Shown here: piece by piece, positions 1 to 7,275 of the stretch
Numbering within the stretch: position 1 is the stretch's first letter
How the letters are laid out: every line of letters starts with the position of its first letter
NCBI GenBank assembly: GCA_023436225.1
Contig: JAEZKA010000091.1
Span: forward strand, 1 to 47,619
Direction of reading: 5' to 3'
Source: Bacillota bacterium
GTDB taxonomy: Bacteria > Bacillota > Clostridia > Lachnospirales > Lachnospiraceae
Length of the DNA: 47,619 bases
The notes under the pieces: generated by a model
What the model was told of the DNA's origin: nothing
The model's database searches: none
Seen by the model: only the letters and a program-made list of their open reading frames with translations
Program-made: the position numbers and the translations under genes

Positions 1-2
1 GA

Positions 3-638
3 GTGGTAGCTACCCTAATCTCATTCTTTCTTGGGGTTTTTGCAGCAAGGAAGGTGCTTGCGGCAGGCCAGAAGGTTAAGGCAATTGCTGACGGCTTCCT
101 AACCTTAACCTTGGTACTTCCCCCTACGGTTGTAGGTTTTATACTTCTCATAGTGTTCAGCCTGAGAAGGCCATTCGGATCATTCTTATATGGAGCCTTT
201 GATATTAAGGTGGTACAAAGCTGGTTGGGTTGTATTATTGCAGCTACGGTGATTGCATTTCCGCTGATGTATCGCAATGCAAGAGCAGCCTTTGAGCAGG
301 TAGATGTGAATCTGATCTATGCAGCAAGAACACTGGGATTATCGGAGACGAAGGTGTTCTGGAAGGTGGTCATGCCCTCGGCAGGCCCTGGGATCGCGTC
401 GGGAACCATTCTTACCTTTGCCAGAGCTCTGGGTGAATATGGAGCCACCTCCATGCTGGCCGGTAATATTCCGGGTAAGACAGGTACCATATCTCAGCGT
501 ATTGCTATGGTCATACAGGACGGGGATTATGGGACGGCAGGCTTTTGGGTCGCAGTAATCAGCCTTATTGCCTTTTTGATTATCGTTGCCATGAATCTGG
601 TGACCGCAAGAAGCTTAAAAAACATGAAACGATGGTAG
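3..638 (+). CDS. modB: Molybdate ABC transporter permease ModB (5' end outside window)
   Basis: Inner-membrane permease of a molybdate importer, carrying the oxyanion across the membrane using energy from ModC. The visible 211 residues hold several hydrophobic segments and a clear EAA loop (DVNLIYAARTLGLSETKVF, about residues 97-115) that docks on the ATPase; the family ends in exactly this way. The GTG at position 3 is probably an internal valine. ModB proteins are about 220-230 residues, so roughly 15-20 N-terminal residues lie left of the window. It is followed after 6 bases by modC, so the two are co-transcribed. Molybdate specificity is inferred from resemblance to ModB/ModC; tungstate or sulfate are less likely alternatives. 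Confidence 0.88.
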   Translation: MVATLISFFLGVFAARKVLAAGQKVKAIADGFLTLTLVLPPTVVGFILLIVFSLRRPFGSFLYGAFDIKVVQSWLGCIIAATVIAFPLMYRNARAAFEQVDVNLIYAARTLGLSETKVFWKVVMPSAGPGIASGTILTFARALGEYGATSMLAGNIPGKTGTISQRIAMVIQDGDYGTAGFWVAVISLIAFLIIVAMNLVTARSLKNMKRW

Positions 639-644
639 AGACAT

Positions 645-1694
645 ATGTCGATTGAAGTTGTGTTAAAGAAAAAATTCAAGGGCTTTACCTTGGAGGTGGA
701 ACTGAATAGTGAAAACCAGAAAACCGGAATCTTAGGGGCCTCCGGCTCCGGGAAGAGCCTGACGTTAAAATGCATCGCAGGCATTGAAAAACCGGATTCC
801 GGTCGGATCATTTTAAATAACAGGGTTCTCTTCGATTCCGATAAGAAGATTAATCTTTCTCCACAAAAACGAAGGGTGGGTTATTTGTTTCAAAATTATG
901 CTCTATTTCCAACCATGACAGTGGAAGAAAACATCGGAATTGCAATTATGACCTCCAAGGAAGAGAAACGACTATTGGTCCATGATAAAATGAGGGAGTA
1001 TCACCTGGAGGAGCTGAAGGGACGCTATCCCTCCGAGCTGTCAGGAGGTCAGCAGCAGAGAGTGGCTTTAGCCAGAATGTTGGTCAGTAATCCGGATATT
1101 ATCATGCTGGATGAACCCTTCTCCTCATTGGACAGCTACCTGAAGGAGCTTCTTCAACAGCAATTATTAGATACCTTACAGAATTATCGTGGGGATGTAC
1201 TTCTGGTTACTCATGACCGTGACGAGGCTTACCGTTTCTGTGAACGGTTATTGATGATCTCATATGGAAGCACGATAATCACCGGTGATACTAAAGAATT
1301 GTTTGAGCATCCGGTAAGGAAGGAAGCAGCAAGGCTGATCGGCTGTAGGAATATTTCTGCGATCCGCATCCTTGACCGCCATACCATGGAGGCGACAGAA
1401 TGGGGAATCCGATTATCTACCAAAAGGGAGCTTACAGATAATCTTCATTATGTAGGCATCCATTCTTATGATTTACTACCTGCGTGGGAGCAGCCGGGGA
1501 AGAATTATATTCCCTTTACGCTGACCGGAAGTGGGTCTTTGCCCCTGGAAGAGCATTTCTTCTTTCGATCAGCGAACCCGGCTTTTGAGGAAGCCCTTAG
1601 CTGGCATGTTCCCAAGGACAAGCTGGAGGTTCTCAGAAAGGGACTGCCTCGTTATTTGCTTTTCCCCGAAGAGAAGCTTTTGCTCTTAGAATAA
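645..1694 (+). CDS. modC: Molybdate ABC transporter ATP-binding protein ModC
   Basis: Cytoplasmic ATPase that drives the ModB permease. Visible motifs are Walker A GASGSGKS (residues 31-38), Q-loop region LFQNYALFP, ABC signature ELSGGQQQRVALARML, Walker B IIMLDEPFSSLD and the switch histidine in LLVTHDRDEA. Residues from about 235 to 349 form a C-terminal regulatory extension of the TOBE/Mop type, though the Mop repeat is divergent. ATG 645 comes 6 bases after the modB stop, with only a weak purine-rich site inside the modB end, suggesting translational coupling. A strong terminator follows, so modC ends the operon. Confidence 0.9.
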   Translation: MSIEVVLKKKFKGFTLEVELNSENQKTGILGASGSGKSLTLKCIAGIEKPDSGRIILNNRVLFDSDKKINLSPQKRRVGYLFQNYALFPTMTVEENIGIAIMTSKEEKRLLVHDKMREYHLEELKGRYPSELSGGQQQRVALARMLVSNPDIIMLDEPFSSLDSYLKELLQQQLLDTLQNYRGDVLLVTHDRDEAYRFCERLLMISYGSTIITGDTKELFEHPVRKEAARLIGCRNISAIRILDRHTMEATEWGIRLSTKRELTDNLHYVGIHSYDLLPAWEQPGKNYIPFTLTGSGSLPLEEHFFFRSANPAFEEALSWHVPKDKLEVLRKGLPRYLLFPEEKLLLLE

Positions 1695-1710
1695 TATATG
1701 ATAATAAATT

Positions 1711-1747
1711 AGCCCACTATGTAAGATAATTTTACAAGTGGGCTTTT
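1711..1747 (+). terminator. Intrinsic terminator after modC
   Basis: AGCCCACT (1711-1718) pairs with AGTGGGCT (1737-1744), extended by GTAA/TTAC inside, and TTTT follows. It closes the mod operon. The A/T-rich left flank may let it also stop the minus-strand small gene. Confidence 0.85.
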
Positions 1748-1810
1748 AAGTCTTTTCTGAATGATTTGTTACAAAGGTCTTATATCGGTTAATTGCTACA
1801 AGATAGAATG

Positions 1811-1996
1811 CTATCTGGTGTACTTCTCAATATCACTTTCCTTTCGACTGGAAGTTCCATCGCCGATATCAACAAAATTAGGATTCTTAGCTAGATCGAT
1901 TGAATCTGTGGTTCTGGTAAAATGCTCGTCGTAAGAAATAGAATTCATTTTCTTAATCAGTTTTTTAGAAGACTCTTTATTTTCTTTTTTAAACAT
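1811..1996 (-). CDS. Small charged protein of unknown function (61 aa)
   Basis: I do not recognise a family. The product is 61 residues, highly charged, with a lysine-rich N-terminus (MFKKENKESSKKLIKK) and no membrane segment. It is treated as real because the start ATG at 1996 has a strong ribosome binding site (GGAGGTGG, 2001-2009 on the minus strand) and a near-consensus sigma-A promoter (2018-2046) just upstream. The longer reading frame beginning at 2011 would start inside the ribosome binding site and is less likely. It is monocistronic and converges on modC. Confidence 0.6.
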   Translation of the reverse strand: MFKKENKESSKKLIKKMNSISYDEHFTRTTDSIDLAKNPNFVDIGDGTSSRKESDIEKYTR

Positions 1997-2017
1997 AATA
2001 ACCACCTCCATAATTAT

Positions 2018-2046
2018 ACTATAACACTTTTTATCATTTGTTTCAA
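2018..2046 (-). promoter_or_regulatory. Sigma-A promoter of the 61-aa gene
   Basis: On the minus strand TTGAAA (2041-2046) and TATAGT (2018-2023) are separated by exactly 17 bases, with a strong ribosome binding site and start codon downstream. Confidence 0.7.
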
Positions 2047-2178
2047 TACTTCTAAATTTATGTTAATCTGCTGCTTTTTGCTACACTTTAATCAACTTCC
2101 CTTTGGGAAGCTGGATGATCTGCTTGATACAAGGATAGCATAGTTTTTAAAATTATGGATCGGACATTACGCACTAAG

Positions 2179-2356
2179 CTACGAAAGATATTTACGCACC
2201 ACAAGGAATTCTCCTAGATTCTTGTGCAGAACAAAGCCCTGCTTTTCATAGAGTAATGCCGGCCCATTCCTCATTATCGGTAAAGGCTACCTTGTCAAAG
2301 AATGCAATATAATCCTCTGTCTGCTCCGATGACAGCTTCCTAATCTCAATGCTCAT
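2179..2356 (-). pseudogene. GNAT acetyltransferase remnant (internal deletion plus frameshift)
   Basis: The minus strand has a good ribosome binding site (AAGGGAG, about 2363-2369) and ATG at 2356, followed by 36 codons that read like the N-terminus of a GNAT acetyltransferase (MSIEIRKLSSEQ, then FFDKVAFTDNEEWAG). The frame then stops. One frame over, the sequence continues as a typical GNAT C-terminus (ALLYEKQGFVLHKNLGEFLV) ending at TAG 2179-2181. About 80 central residues, including the acetyl-CoA loop, are missing. What remains is the two ends of one gene joined by a deletion; no active enzyme can be made. Confidence 0.65.
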
Positions 2357-2551
2357 AATTACGCTCCCTTTTCGTTTGTGACCGAACTACCTATAGAATT
2401 GAAGTGCTTCAAAATTTGAATATAACTCTTAATGGAATCATAATTCAATTCAATTTAATTTAAAGTGCAACACTAATTATAGCGAATAGTTTGTTTTGTT
2501 TTGTGAGATGATGTAGATAGAGCTTATATTATTGATAAGGAAGGTCATTAT

Positions 2552-2821
2552 ATGGAAACAAACCACTATCGCTGTCCAATCTGTAACGGAACAAAATTAA
2601 CACTACGATATGAGGCAAGCTATGTTTATTCATATATTTTGGATGAGGATGCACCTGGTCATAAGAATTCGGAGGAATTTCTATCCTTCTTATATGATAA
2701 GCGTGAGCAAACCAATTCAAGAACCTTTATCGAGTGTAACGTATGCCAAACGCAGTATCCATACACCTTTATCAATGGAGTATTGGAATACGGTACAAAG
2801 CAGGAGGGTGCTCAGCTTTAA
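2552..2821 (+). CDS. Small zinc-ribbon-like protein (89 aa)
   Basis: No named family is recognised. The product has two cysteine pairs, CPIC near residue 8 and CNVC near residue 63, spaced as in a small zinc ribbon, with an acidic central part and no membrane segment. The start at ATG 2552 has a good ribosome binding site (AAGGAAGG about 8 bases upstream). It is monocistronic: AT-rich DNA precedes it and a long hairpin follows. Metal binding is inferred from cysteine spacing only. Confidence 0.65.
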   Translation: METNHYRCPICNGTKLTLRYEASYVYSYILDEDAPGHKNSEEFLSFLYDKREQTNSRTFIECNVCQTQYPYTFINGVLEYGTKQEGAQL

Positions 2822-2835
2822 GACTGAGCTATAAT

Positions 2836-2892
2836 AACGAATTCATGAAAAAAGAAAGCCGGTAATGCAGGCTTACTTTTTATGAATTCGTT
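2836..2892 (+). terminator. Long terminator-like hairpin
   Basis: AACGAATTCAT (2836-2846) pairs with ATGAATTCGTT (2882-2892). Nested inside, AAAAAG pairs with CTTTTT and AAGCC with GGCTT, closing a short loop. The inner GC stem followed by T5 resembles an intrinsic terminator; the outer arms extend it to about 22 paired bases. Confidence 0.7.
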
Positions 2893-2964
2893 ACAACCAC
2901 TTGTTAATGCAATAATTTGGTAATTATGATATACTTACCTATATTTTAGAATGAGGAGATGTCC

Positions 2965-3996
2965 ATGCTTGCATTGATTGCTGCAATATCAAAAAATAAT
3001 GTGATTGGAAATAAAGGCACTATCCCCTGGAGGATTAAAGGGGAACAAAAGCGCTTTAAGGAGCTTACCACAGGAAAAACGGTAATTATGGGGAAACGTT
3101 CCTTTGAGGAGATTGGAAAGCCGCTACCGAATCGGAAGACGATAGTGATATCGAATACGACAAATTATGAATATGAGAATTGCATCACCCTAGGATCTCT
3201 TACACAGGCGATTGCTTATGTTGGAAATGAGGATGCCTTTGTCGCAGGAGGAGAGCAGCTATACCGGGAAGCCCTTCCTCTCGTTGACGTAATGTATCTT
3301 ACCATAATTGATCTTGAGGTTGAGGGTGACACCTATTTTCCTCATTTTAATGATGAGGACTTTACCCTTGCTTCGGAAGAAGAATTTCAGGGTGAGATAT
3401 CTTACAGATATCTTACCTATGTGCGTAAGGATAAGGTAAAGAATAATCCGAAAGATACGGAAGAAAACATTCGGTATGAATATCTTGGTAAGAAAGATGG
3501 TATTGCAATCCGATATGCCACACCGGAGGATGCCAAGCAATTATGCATCTGGTGGAATGATGGCAAGGTTATGGCGCATGCAGGATATCCGAATGGGCTT
3601 AACACGACGGAAGAAGTTATCCGGGAGCAGATAAGCAGTGAGGATAACAACCGTCGAAGACTTATTCTTGAGGTCGATGAGAAGCCGGTAGGTGAGATGA
3701 GCTATCGATTACTTGACAAAGCAGCTGAGATAGGGATTAAGATCTGTGACACCTCGTATCAGGAACGAGGCTTCGGAACAACGGCCTTGAAGCTGTTGAT
3801 AGGATATTTATTTATGGAAGTCAAGGTGACAAGGATTGTTCTGGATACAAACCTTAAGAATACAAGAGCACAGCATGTCTATGAGAAGCTAGGGTTTGTA
3901 AGAACTGACATACATATGGATGGCTGGAGAGACCAGACGGGCCAACTCCAATCCTTTATCGATTATGAACTTTTAAAGGAGAGATATTACGAATGA
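2965..3996 (+). CDS. Dihydrofolate reductase fused to a GNAT acetyltransferase
   Basis: Two domains in one chain. Residues 1 to about 158 are a dihydrofolate reductase (NADPH-dependent reduction of dihydrofolate): N-terminus LALIAAISKNNVIGNKG, then IPWRIKGEQKRFKELTTGKTVIMGKRSFEEIGKPLP, the AFVAGGEQLY loop, and the C-terminal DTYFPHF strand. From about residue 168 to the end is a RimJ/RimL-like N-acetyltransferase (IRYATPEDAKQL; acetyl-CoA loop near QERGFGTTALKLLIGYLF; C-terminal HVYEKLGFVRTD). ATG 2965 is preferred over ATG 2959 because GAGGAG lies 6 bases upstream of it and directly abuts the other. A typical DHFR is about 160 residues, so the second half is additional. The acetyl acceptor is unknown. 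Confidence 0.85.
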   Translation: MLALIAAISKNNVIGNKGTIPWRIKGEQKRFKELTTGKTVIMGKRSFEEIGKPLPNRKTIVISNTTNYEYENCITLGSLTQAIAYVGNEDAFVAGGEQLYREALPLVDVMYLTIIDLEVEGDTYFPHFNDEDFTLASEEEFQGEISYRYLTYVRKDKVKNNPKDTEENIRYEYLGKKDGIAIRYATPEDAKQLCIWWNDGKVMAHAGYPNGLNTTEEVIREQISSEDNNRRRLILEVDEKPVGEMSYRLLDKAAEIGIKICDTSYQERGFGTTALKLLIGYLFMEVKVTRIVLDTNLKNTRAQHVYEKLGFVRTDIHMDGWRDQTGQLQSFIDYELLKERYYE

Positions 3997-4078
3997 TAAA
4001 GCTGCTTGAATACACGATTTCATTGATCGTGATTATGTTCTAGGTCTATTTTATCATATAAAATAATTGTCATGAACG

Positions 4079-4107
4079 TTGACTTTATACCTATTCTGAC
4101 ATAATAT
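4079..4107 (+). promoter_or_regulatory. Sigma-A promoter for the metallo-beta-lactamase-fold gene
   Basis: TTGACT (4079-4084), a 17-base spacer and TAATAT (4102-4107). It lies about 100 bases upstream of the gene, with a terminator-like hairpin in between. Confidence 0.65.
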
Positions 4108-4128
4108 TTTTTATATAGATTTGATGAT

Positions 4129-4179
4129 ATCTTCATGGAAGAAGCCATAATATCAAGCTTTTTTTCATGAAGATTTTTT
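4129..4179 (+). terminator. Leader terminator / attenuator candidate
   Basis: ATCTTCATG (4129-4137) pairs with CATGAAGAT (4166-4174), followed by T5. It falls between the 4079-4107 promoter and the gene start, so it would end most transcripts early unless relieved. It could instead simply terminate read-through from the DHFR-GNAT gene. Confidence 0.6.
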
Positions 4180-4206
4180 CGTAATAATCAAACCCAGGAT
4201 AGTAAT

Positions 4207-4980
4207 ATGAATAAGGCAGGTAGATTTATGAAGAAAACAGAGTTGTCTAAAGGAGTAATCCAGTATGCATTTGAACCGATCGGGGATAAGAAGTACGGTA
4301 ACAATGTGATAGCAATTATCAGTGCGGATAGGGCGTTTATCATCGATACAGGATATACTAGTCAGACAGAGGAAGTTGAAAAGGATCTAAAGGATGCCGG
4401 AATATCGATTGAAAGTGTTATTGTTTCGCATTTTCATGAGGGTCATATTGGGGGATTAAGAAGGCTGAGGGGCGTTACTATATATGGTAGCATCTGTTAT
4501 CAGCACACTTTAAATCAATGGATGCCCGTAGAGGAGCAGAAATACTATATACCAACGGTTAAGGTCGATAAAAATCAAAGGATTATATTTGGTGATCATA
4601 CGTTAGAGTTAATACATAATCCGGGACAATCCCTATGTACACTGCTGATCAAAATCGACGAACAATATCTCTATATTGCTGATGAATTAATGTACGCACC
4701 GAATGGGGATCCAATATTACCCAGGGTTACAAAGAATGATATCATTAATCATTATGTTTCGGTACATAATCTTACTAAGTATAGCCAATATATCTTTATT
4801 CCGGGACATGGTGAGGCAATTCGGGATCCACATCAAATTGTCAACGACACCAAGAATGTATGTCATTATCTGTGTGAAGTACTAAGTCATGACGATGAAA
4901 TTACGGTTGACCAGGCGACTAAGGATTGTACCTGCCGTTTTCTCCATACGGATTGGCACAATAATGTATACAAAGCATGA
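4207..4980 (+). CDS. Metallo-beta-lactamase-fold protein with altered metal ligands
   Basis: Cytoplasmic MBL-fold hydrolase relative (257 aa). The fold motifs are present in order: IIDTGY (about 45-50), SHFHEGHIGGL (74-84), HNPGQS (137-142), IADEL (157-161) and PGHGE (199-203). The usual HxHxDH is HFHEGH here, so the Asp is Gly. The usual H in HTPGHT (second metal-ligand loop) is Gln 141. At least one zinc ligand of each site is therefore changed, and activity may need a different metal or be lost. The start may be ATG 4207 or ATG 4228; the latter has GGCAGG 8 bases upstream. Substrate unknown. Confidence 0.75.
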   Translation: MNKAGRFMKKTELSKGVIQYAFEPIGDKKYGNNVIAIISADRAFIIDTGYTSQTEEVEKDLKDAGISIESVIVSHFHEGHIGGLRRLRGVTIYGSICYQHTLNQWMPVEEQKYYIPTVKVDKNQRIIFGDHTLELIHNPGQSLCTLLIKIDEQYLYIADELMYAPNGDPILPRVTKNDIINHYVSVHNLTKYSQYIFIPGHGEAIRDPHQIVNDTKNVCHYLCEVLSHDDEITVDQATKDCTCRFLHTDWHNNVYKA

Positions 4981-5054
4981 TGAATATCAGGGGAATGAAG
5001 GGGATAATTTCCCCATGCTAGACCATTTATTTTATAAATTACAAGAAAAAAACA

Positions 5055-5083
5055 TTGACTAATCCTTATTTTAATAGTACACT
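5055..5083 (+). promoter_or_regulatory. Sigma-A promoter of the TrpX-type ABC operon
   Basis: TTGACT (5055-5060), a 17-base spacer and TACACT (5078-5083), about 85 bases upstream of the binding-protein gene. Confidence 0.6.
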
Positions 5084-5097
5084 TTATCCATTAAAAG

Positions 5098-5115
5098 CGC
5101 TAAAGCTTTAAAGCG
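5098..5115. promoter_or_regulatory. Imperfect palindrome, operator candidate
   Basis: CGCTAAAGCTTTAAAGCG has CGCT/AGCG arms around the palindrome AAAGCTTT. It lies just downstream of the predicted -10 element, where a repressor would block transcription. No family-specific match is known to me. Confidence 0.3.
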
Positions 5116-5166
5116 AAATAGTGTTTATTTGGAAAACTACTGTTAGATTTAGGAGGATTTGTTCGT

Positions 5167-6132
5167 ATGAAGATAAGAAGAATTATCGCTAGTATTTTAA
5201 TTACCGCTATGTCTACTATTATACTTGCCGGTTGTAGTACCAAGGATGAGGTTTTTAAGATCGGTGTTAGCCAGTTCGTTACACATGATGCTCTGGATGC
5301 AAGCTACCAAGGATTTATTGATGCATTGGCGGAGGCAGGATACATAGATGGAGAAAATATTAAGATTGATCTGCAGAATGCACAGGGGGATCAGGCAACA
5401 GCCAGCACGATCGCAACCAAGCTGATTAATGATAATAATGATATGATTTTAGCGATTGCAACTCCCTCAGCACAGGCAGTTGCGAATGCGACGAAGGATA
5501 TACCGATTTTAGTCACCGCAGTGACGGATCCCGCCGGATCTGGTCTGGTTGCTTCAAATGAAGCTCCCGGAGGGAATGTTTCGGGTACCTCGGACCTGAC
5601 ACCAATTAAGAGCCAGATCGAGCTCTTAATGAAATTGGTTCCTGGTGCAAAAAATATCGCAATCCTTTACTGCTCAAGTGAAAGTAACTCTAAGATACAG
5701 GCAGAAATTGCGGCAGAAGCTGCAACAGAAGCTGGACTGACAACAGTTGATGCGACCGTATCCAATTCCAATGAGATTCAACAGGTAGTTCAATCCTTAG
5801 TTGGTAAGGTGGATGCTATCTATGCGCCGACCGACAATATCATTGCAGCCGGTATGCCTACCGTAGCATTAGTTGCCAATGATAATGGAATTCCAATTAT
5901 CTGCGGGGAATCAGGAATGGTAGATAATGGAGGACTTGCAACAAACGGAATAGATTATTACAAGCTGGGACGCCTTACCGGTGTTCAGGCGGTAAAAATC
6001 ATAAAGGGCGAGGCTAAGACAGAAACCATGCCAATTGAATATTTACCGGAAGATCAGTACACCATCAAAATCAATGAAGAAGCAGCGGCTAAGCTGGGAA
6101 TCACGATTCCTGCCGATTTACAGTCGAAATAA
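5167..6132 (+). CDS. ABC transporter substrate-binding lipoprotein (TrpX / ABC_sub_bind family)
   Basis: Surface lipoprotein that captures the substrate for the following permease and ATPase. The signal peptide ends in lipobox LAGC, so the mature protein starts at the Cys near residue 23 and is lipid-anchored. The body matches the PF04392-type binding proteins: FKIGVSQFVTHDALDASYQG, then ILAIATPSAQAVANAT, ILVTAVTDPAGSGLV and the C-terminal LGRLTGVQAVKIIKG. Related systems take up tryptophan/tyrosine (TrpXYZ of streptococci), so an aromatic amino acid is likely but not shown here. The AGGAGG site 8 bases before ATG 5167 supports the start. Confidence 0.85.
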   Translation: MKIRRIIASILITAMSTIILAGCSTKDEVFKIGVSQFVTHDALDASYQGFIDALAEAGYIDGENIKIDLQNAQGDQATASTIATKLINDNNDMILAIATPSAQAVANATKDIPILVTAVTDPAGSGLVASNEAPGGNVSGTSDLTPIKSQIELLMKLVPGAKNIAILYCSSESNSKIQAEIAAEAATEAGLTTVDATVSNSNEIQQVVQSLVGKVDAIYAPTDNIIAAGMPTVALVANDNGIPIICGESGMVDNGGLATNGIDYYKLGRLTGVQAVKIIKGEAKTETMPIEYLPEDQYTIKINEEAAAKLGITIPADLQSK

Positions 6133-6170
6133 TAAGTGATTATGATATAACCAAAGGAAAAGAGATGGAT

Positions 6171-6306
6171 TGGCTCCCTATAATGCACTGTTTGTCGGAC
6201 AGGAAATGTGCGGCAACTTGTGTGAGGGGAGCTAATTTATCTTTCTTGCAAGGCTAATTCATTATGTGAGAGATCACAGATAACAGACAGGTACTTCTTG
6301 TACCTG
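6171..6306 (+). ncRNA. Structured intergenic RNA between binding protein and permease
   Basis: TGGCTCCCT (6171-6179) pairs with GGGGAGCTA (6226-6234) as a 9-bp stem with G-U pairs. Inside it TTGTCG (6192-6197) pairs with CGGCAA (6211-6216). A second hairpin, CAGGTAC/GTACCTG with loop TTCTT, spans 6288-6306. The 218-base gap is long for an operon. The structures may stabilise the upstream message or attenuate the permease gene. No known riboswitch signature was recognised. Confidence 0.4.
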
Positions 6307-6350
6307 ATAAGAGTACTATATATGAGATTAACAAGAAGGGAACGAAAAAT

Positions 6351-7274
6351 ATGATTATGGCTATATTCGGTGCAGCGTCCCAGGGATTGACATGGGCAAT
6401 ACTGGCACTCGGTGTTTATCTCACCTTTCGTATATTAAATTTTGCGGATATGTCCTGTGAGGGAAGCTTTGCTTTAGGAGGCAGCATCTGTGCGATGCTG
6501 ATGGTGAAGCATCAATGGAATCCTTTTATAACACTTATCATTGCGATATTGGCTGGTATGGCAGCCGGCTTCATCACCGGTTTTCTACATACAAAGCTAA
6601 AGATACCCGCGATTCTTTCCGGTATCCTAACCATGATTGGTCTTTATTCGGTTAACTTAAGGGTTATGGGCCAGGCAAATACCTCACTCATCGGACAGAA
6701 TACAATCATATCAATTTTTAAGGGACTACTCCCGGAAGCAAAGGAAATCGGAATAAAAGATTCTACACTTCAGGTATGGGTTACAATGGGTGTAGGCTTG
6801 ATTTGTATTATGGCCGTTATCGCAGTTCTTTACTGGTTCTTCGGAACAGAAATCGGCTGCTGCATCCGTGCTACGGGCAATAATGAGAATATGGTCCGCG
6901 CCCAGGGAGTGAATACAGATAAAATGAAAATTCTCGGCTTGATTATCAGTAATGGCCTGATTGCATTAGCCGGAGCGTTGGTAACACAGAGCCAGGGCTA
7001 TGCAGATGTCAATATGGGCGTTGGTGCCATTGTAATCGGGTTAGCTTCCATCGTTATAGGAGAGGTACTGCTTAACCGGGTGAAGAACTTTGCTGCGAAG
7101 CTGGTAGCGATCCTTCTTGGTTCGATTATCTACCGAATTATAATTGCAGTAGTATTGCGACTTGGTATGGACACCAATGATATGAAGCTATTAACCGCGG
7201 TGGTTGTAGCATTTGCACTATCCATTCCTGTACTCAAACAGAGAAGAATAACTGTTCGAAGGGAGGAAATCTAG
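6351..7274 (+). CDS. ABC transporter permease (TrpY-type, BPD_transp_2 family)
   Basis: Integral membrane permease of the same importer, 307 residues with about eight hydrophobic segments. It begins with the family's typical GAASQGLTWAILALGVYLTFRILNFADMS, here split by the reader into a first helix and a conserved NFADMS turn. It contains EIGCCIRATGNNENMVRAQG near residue 167, the cytoplasmic loop that contacts the ATPase. The ATG at 6351 has AAGAAGGG about 10 bases upstream. Its stop lies one base before the ATPase start codon, so the two are translationally coupled. Confidence 0.85.
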   Translation: MIMAIFGAASQGLTWAILALGVYLTFRILNFADMSCEGSFALGGSICAMLMVKHQWNPFITLIIAILAGMAAGFITGFLHTKLKIPAILSGILTMIGLYSVNLRVMGQANTSLIGQNTIISIFKGLLPEAKEIGIKDSTLQVWVTMGVGLICIMAVIAVLYWFFGTEIGCCIRATGNNENMVRAQGVNTDKMKILGLIISNGLIALAGALVTQSQGYADVNMGVGAIVIGLASIVIGEVLLNRVKNFAAKLVAILLGSIIYRIIIAVVLRLGMDTNDMKLLTAVVVAFALSIPVLKQRRITVRREEI

Positions 7275-7275
7275 C

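Noticed and set aside
1922..2143. 73-aa plus-strand frame
   Set aside because: It lies opposite the 61-aa gene and its promoter, has no ribosome binding site, and is rich in Phe/Leu from A-rich antisense.
3259..3650. Minus-strand frames inside the DHFR-GNAT gene
   Set aside because: Antisense shadows of a clearly recognised coding sequence without start signals.
6171..6234. T-box leader for a tryptophan transporter
   Set aside because: The conserved T-box sequence and specifier loop were not found, and the structure lies inside the operon rather than upstream of it.
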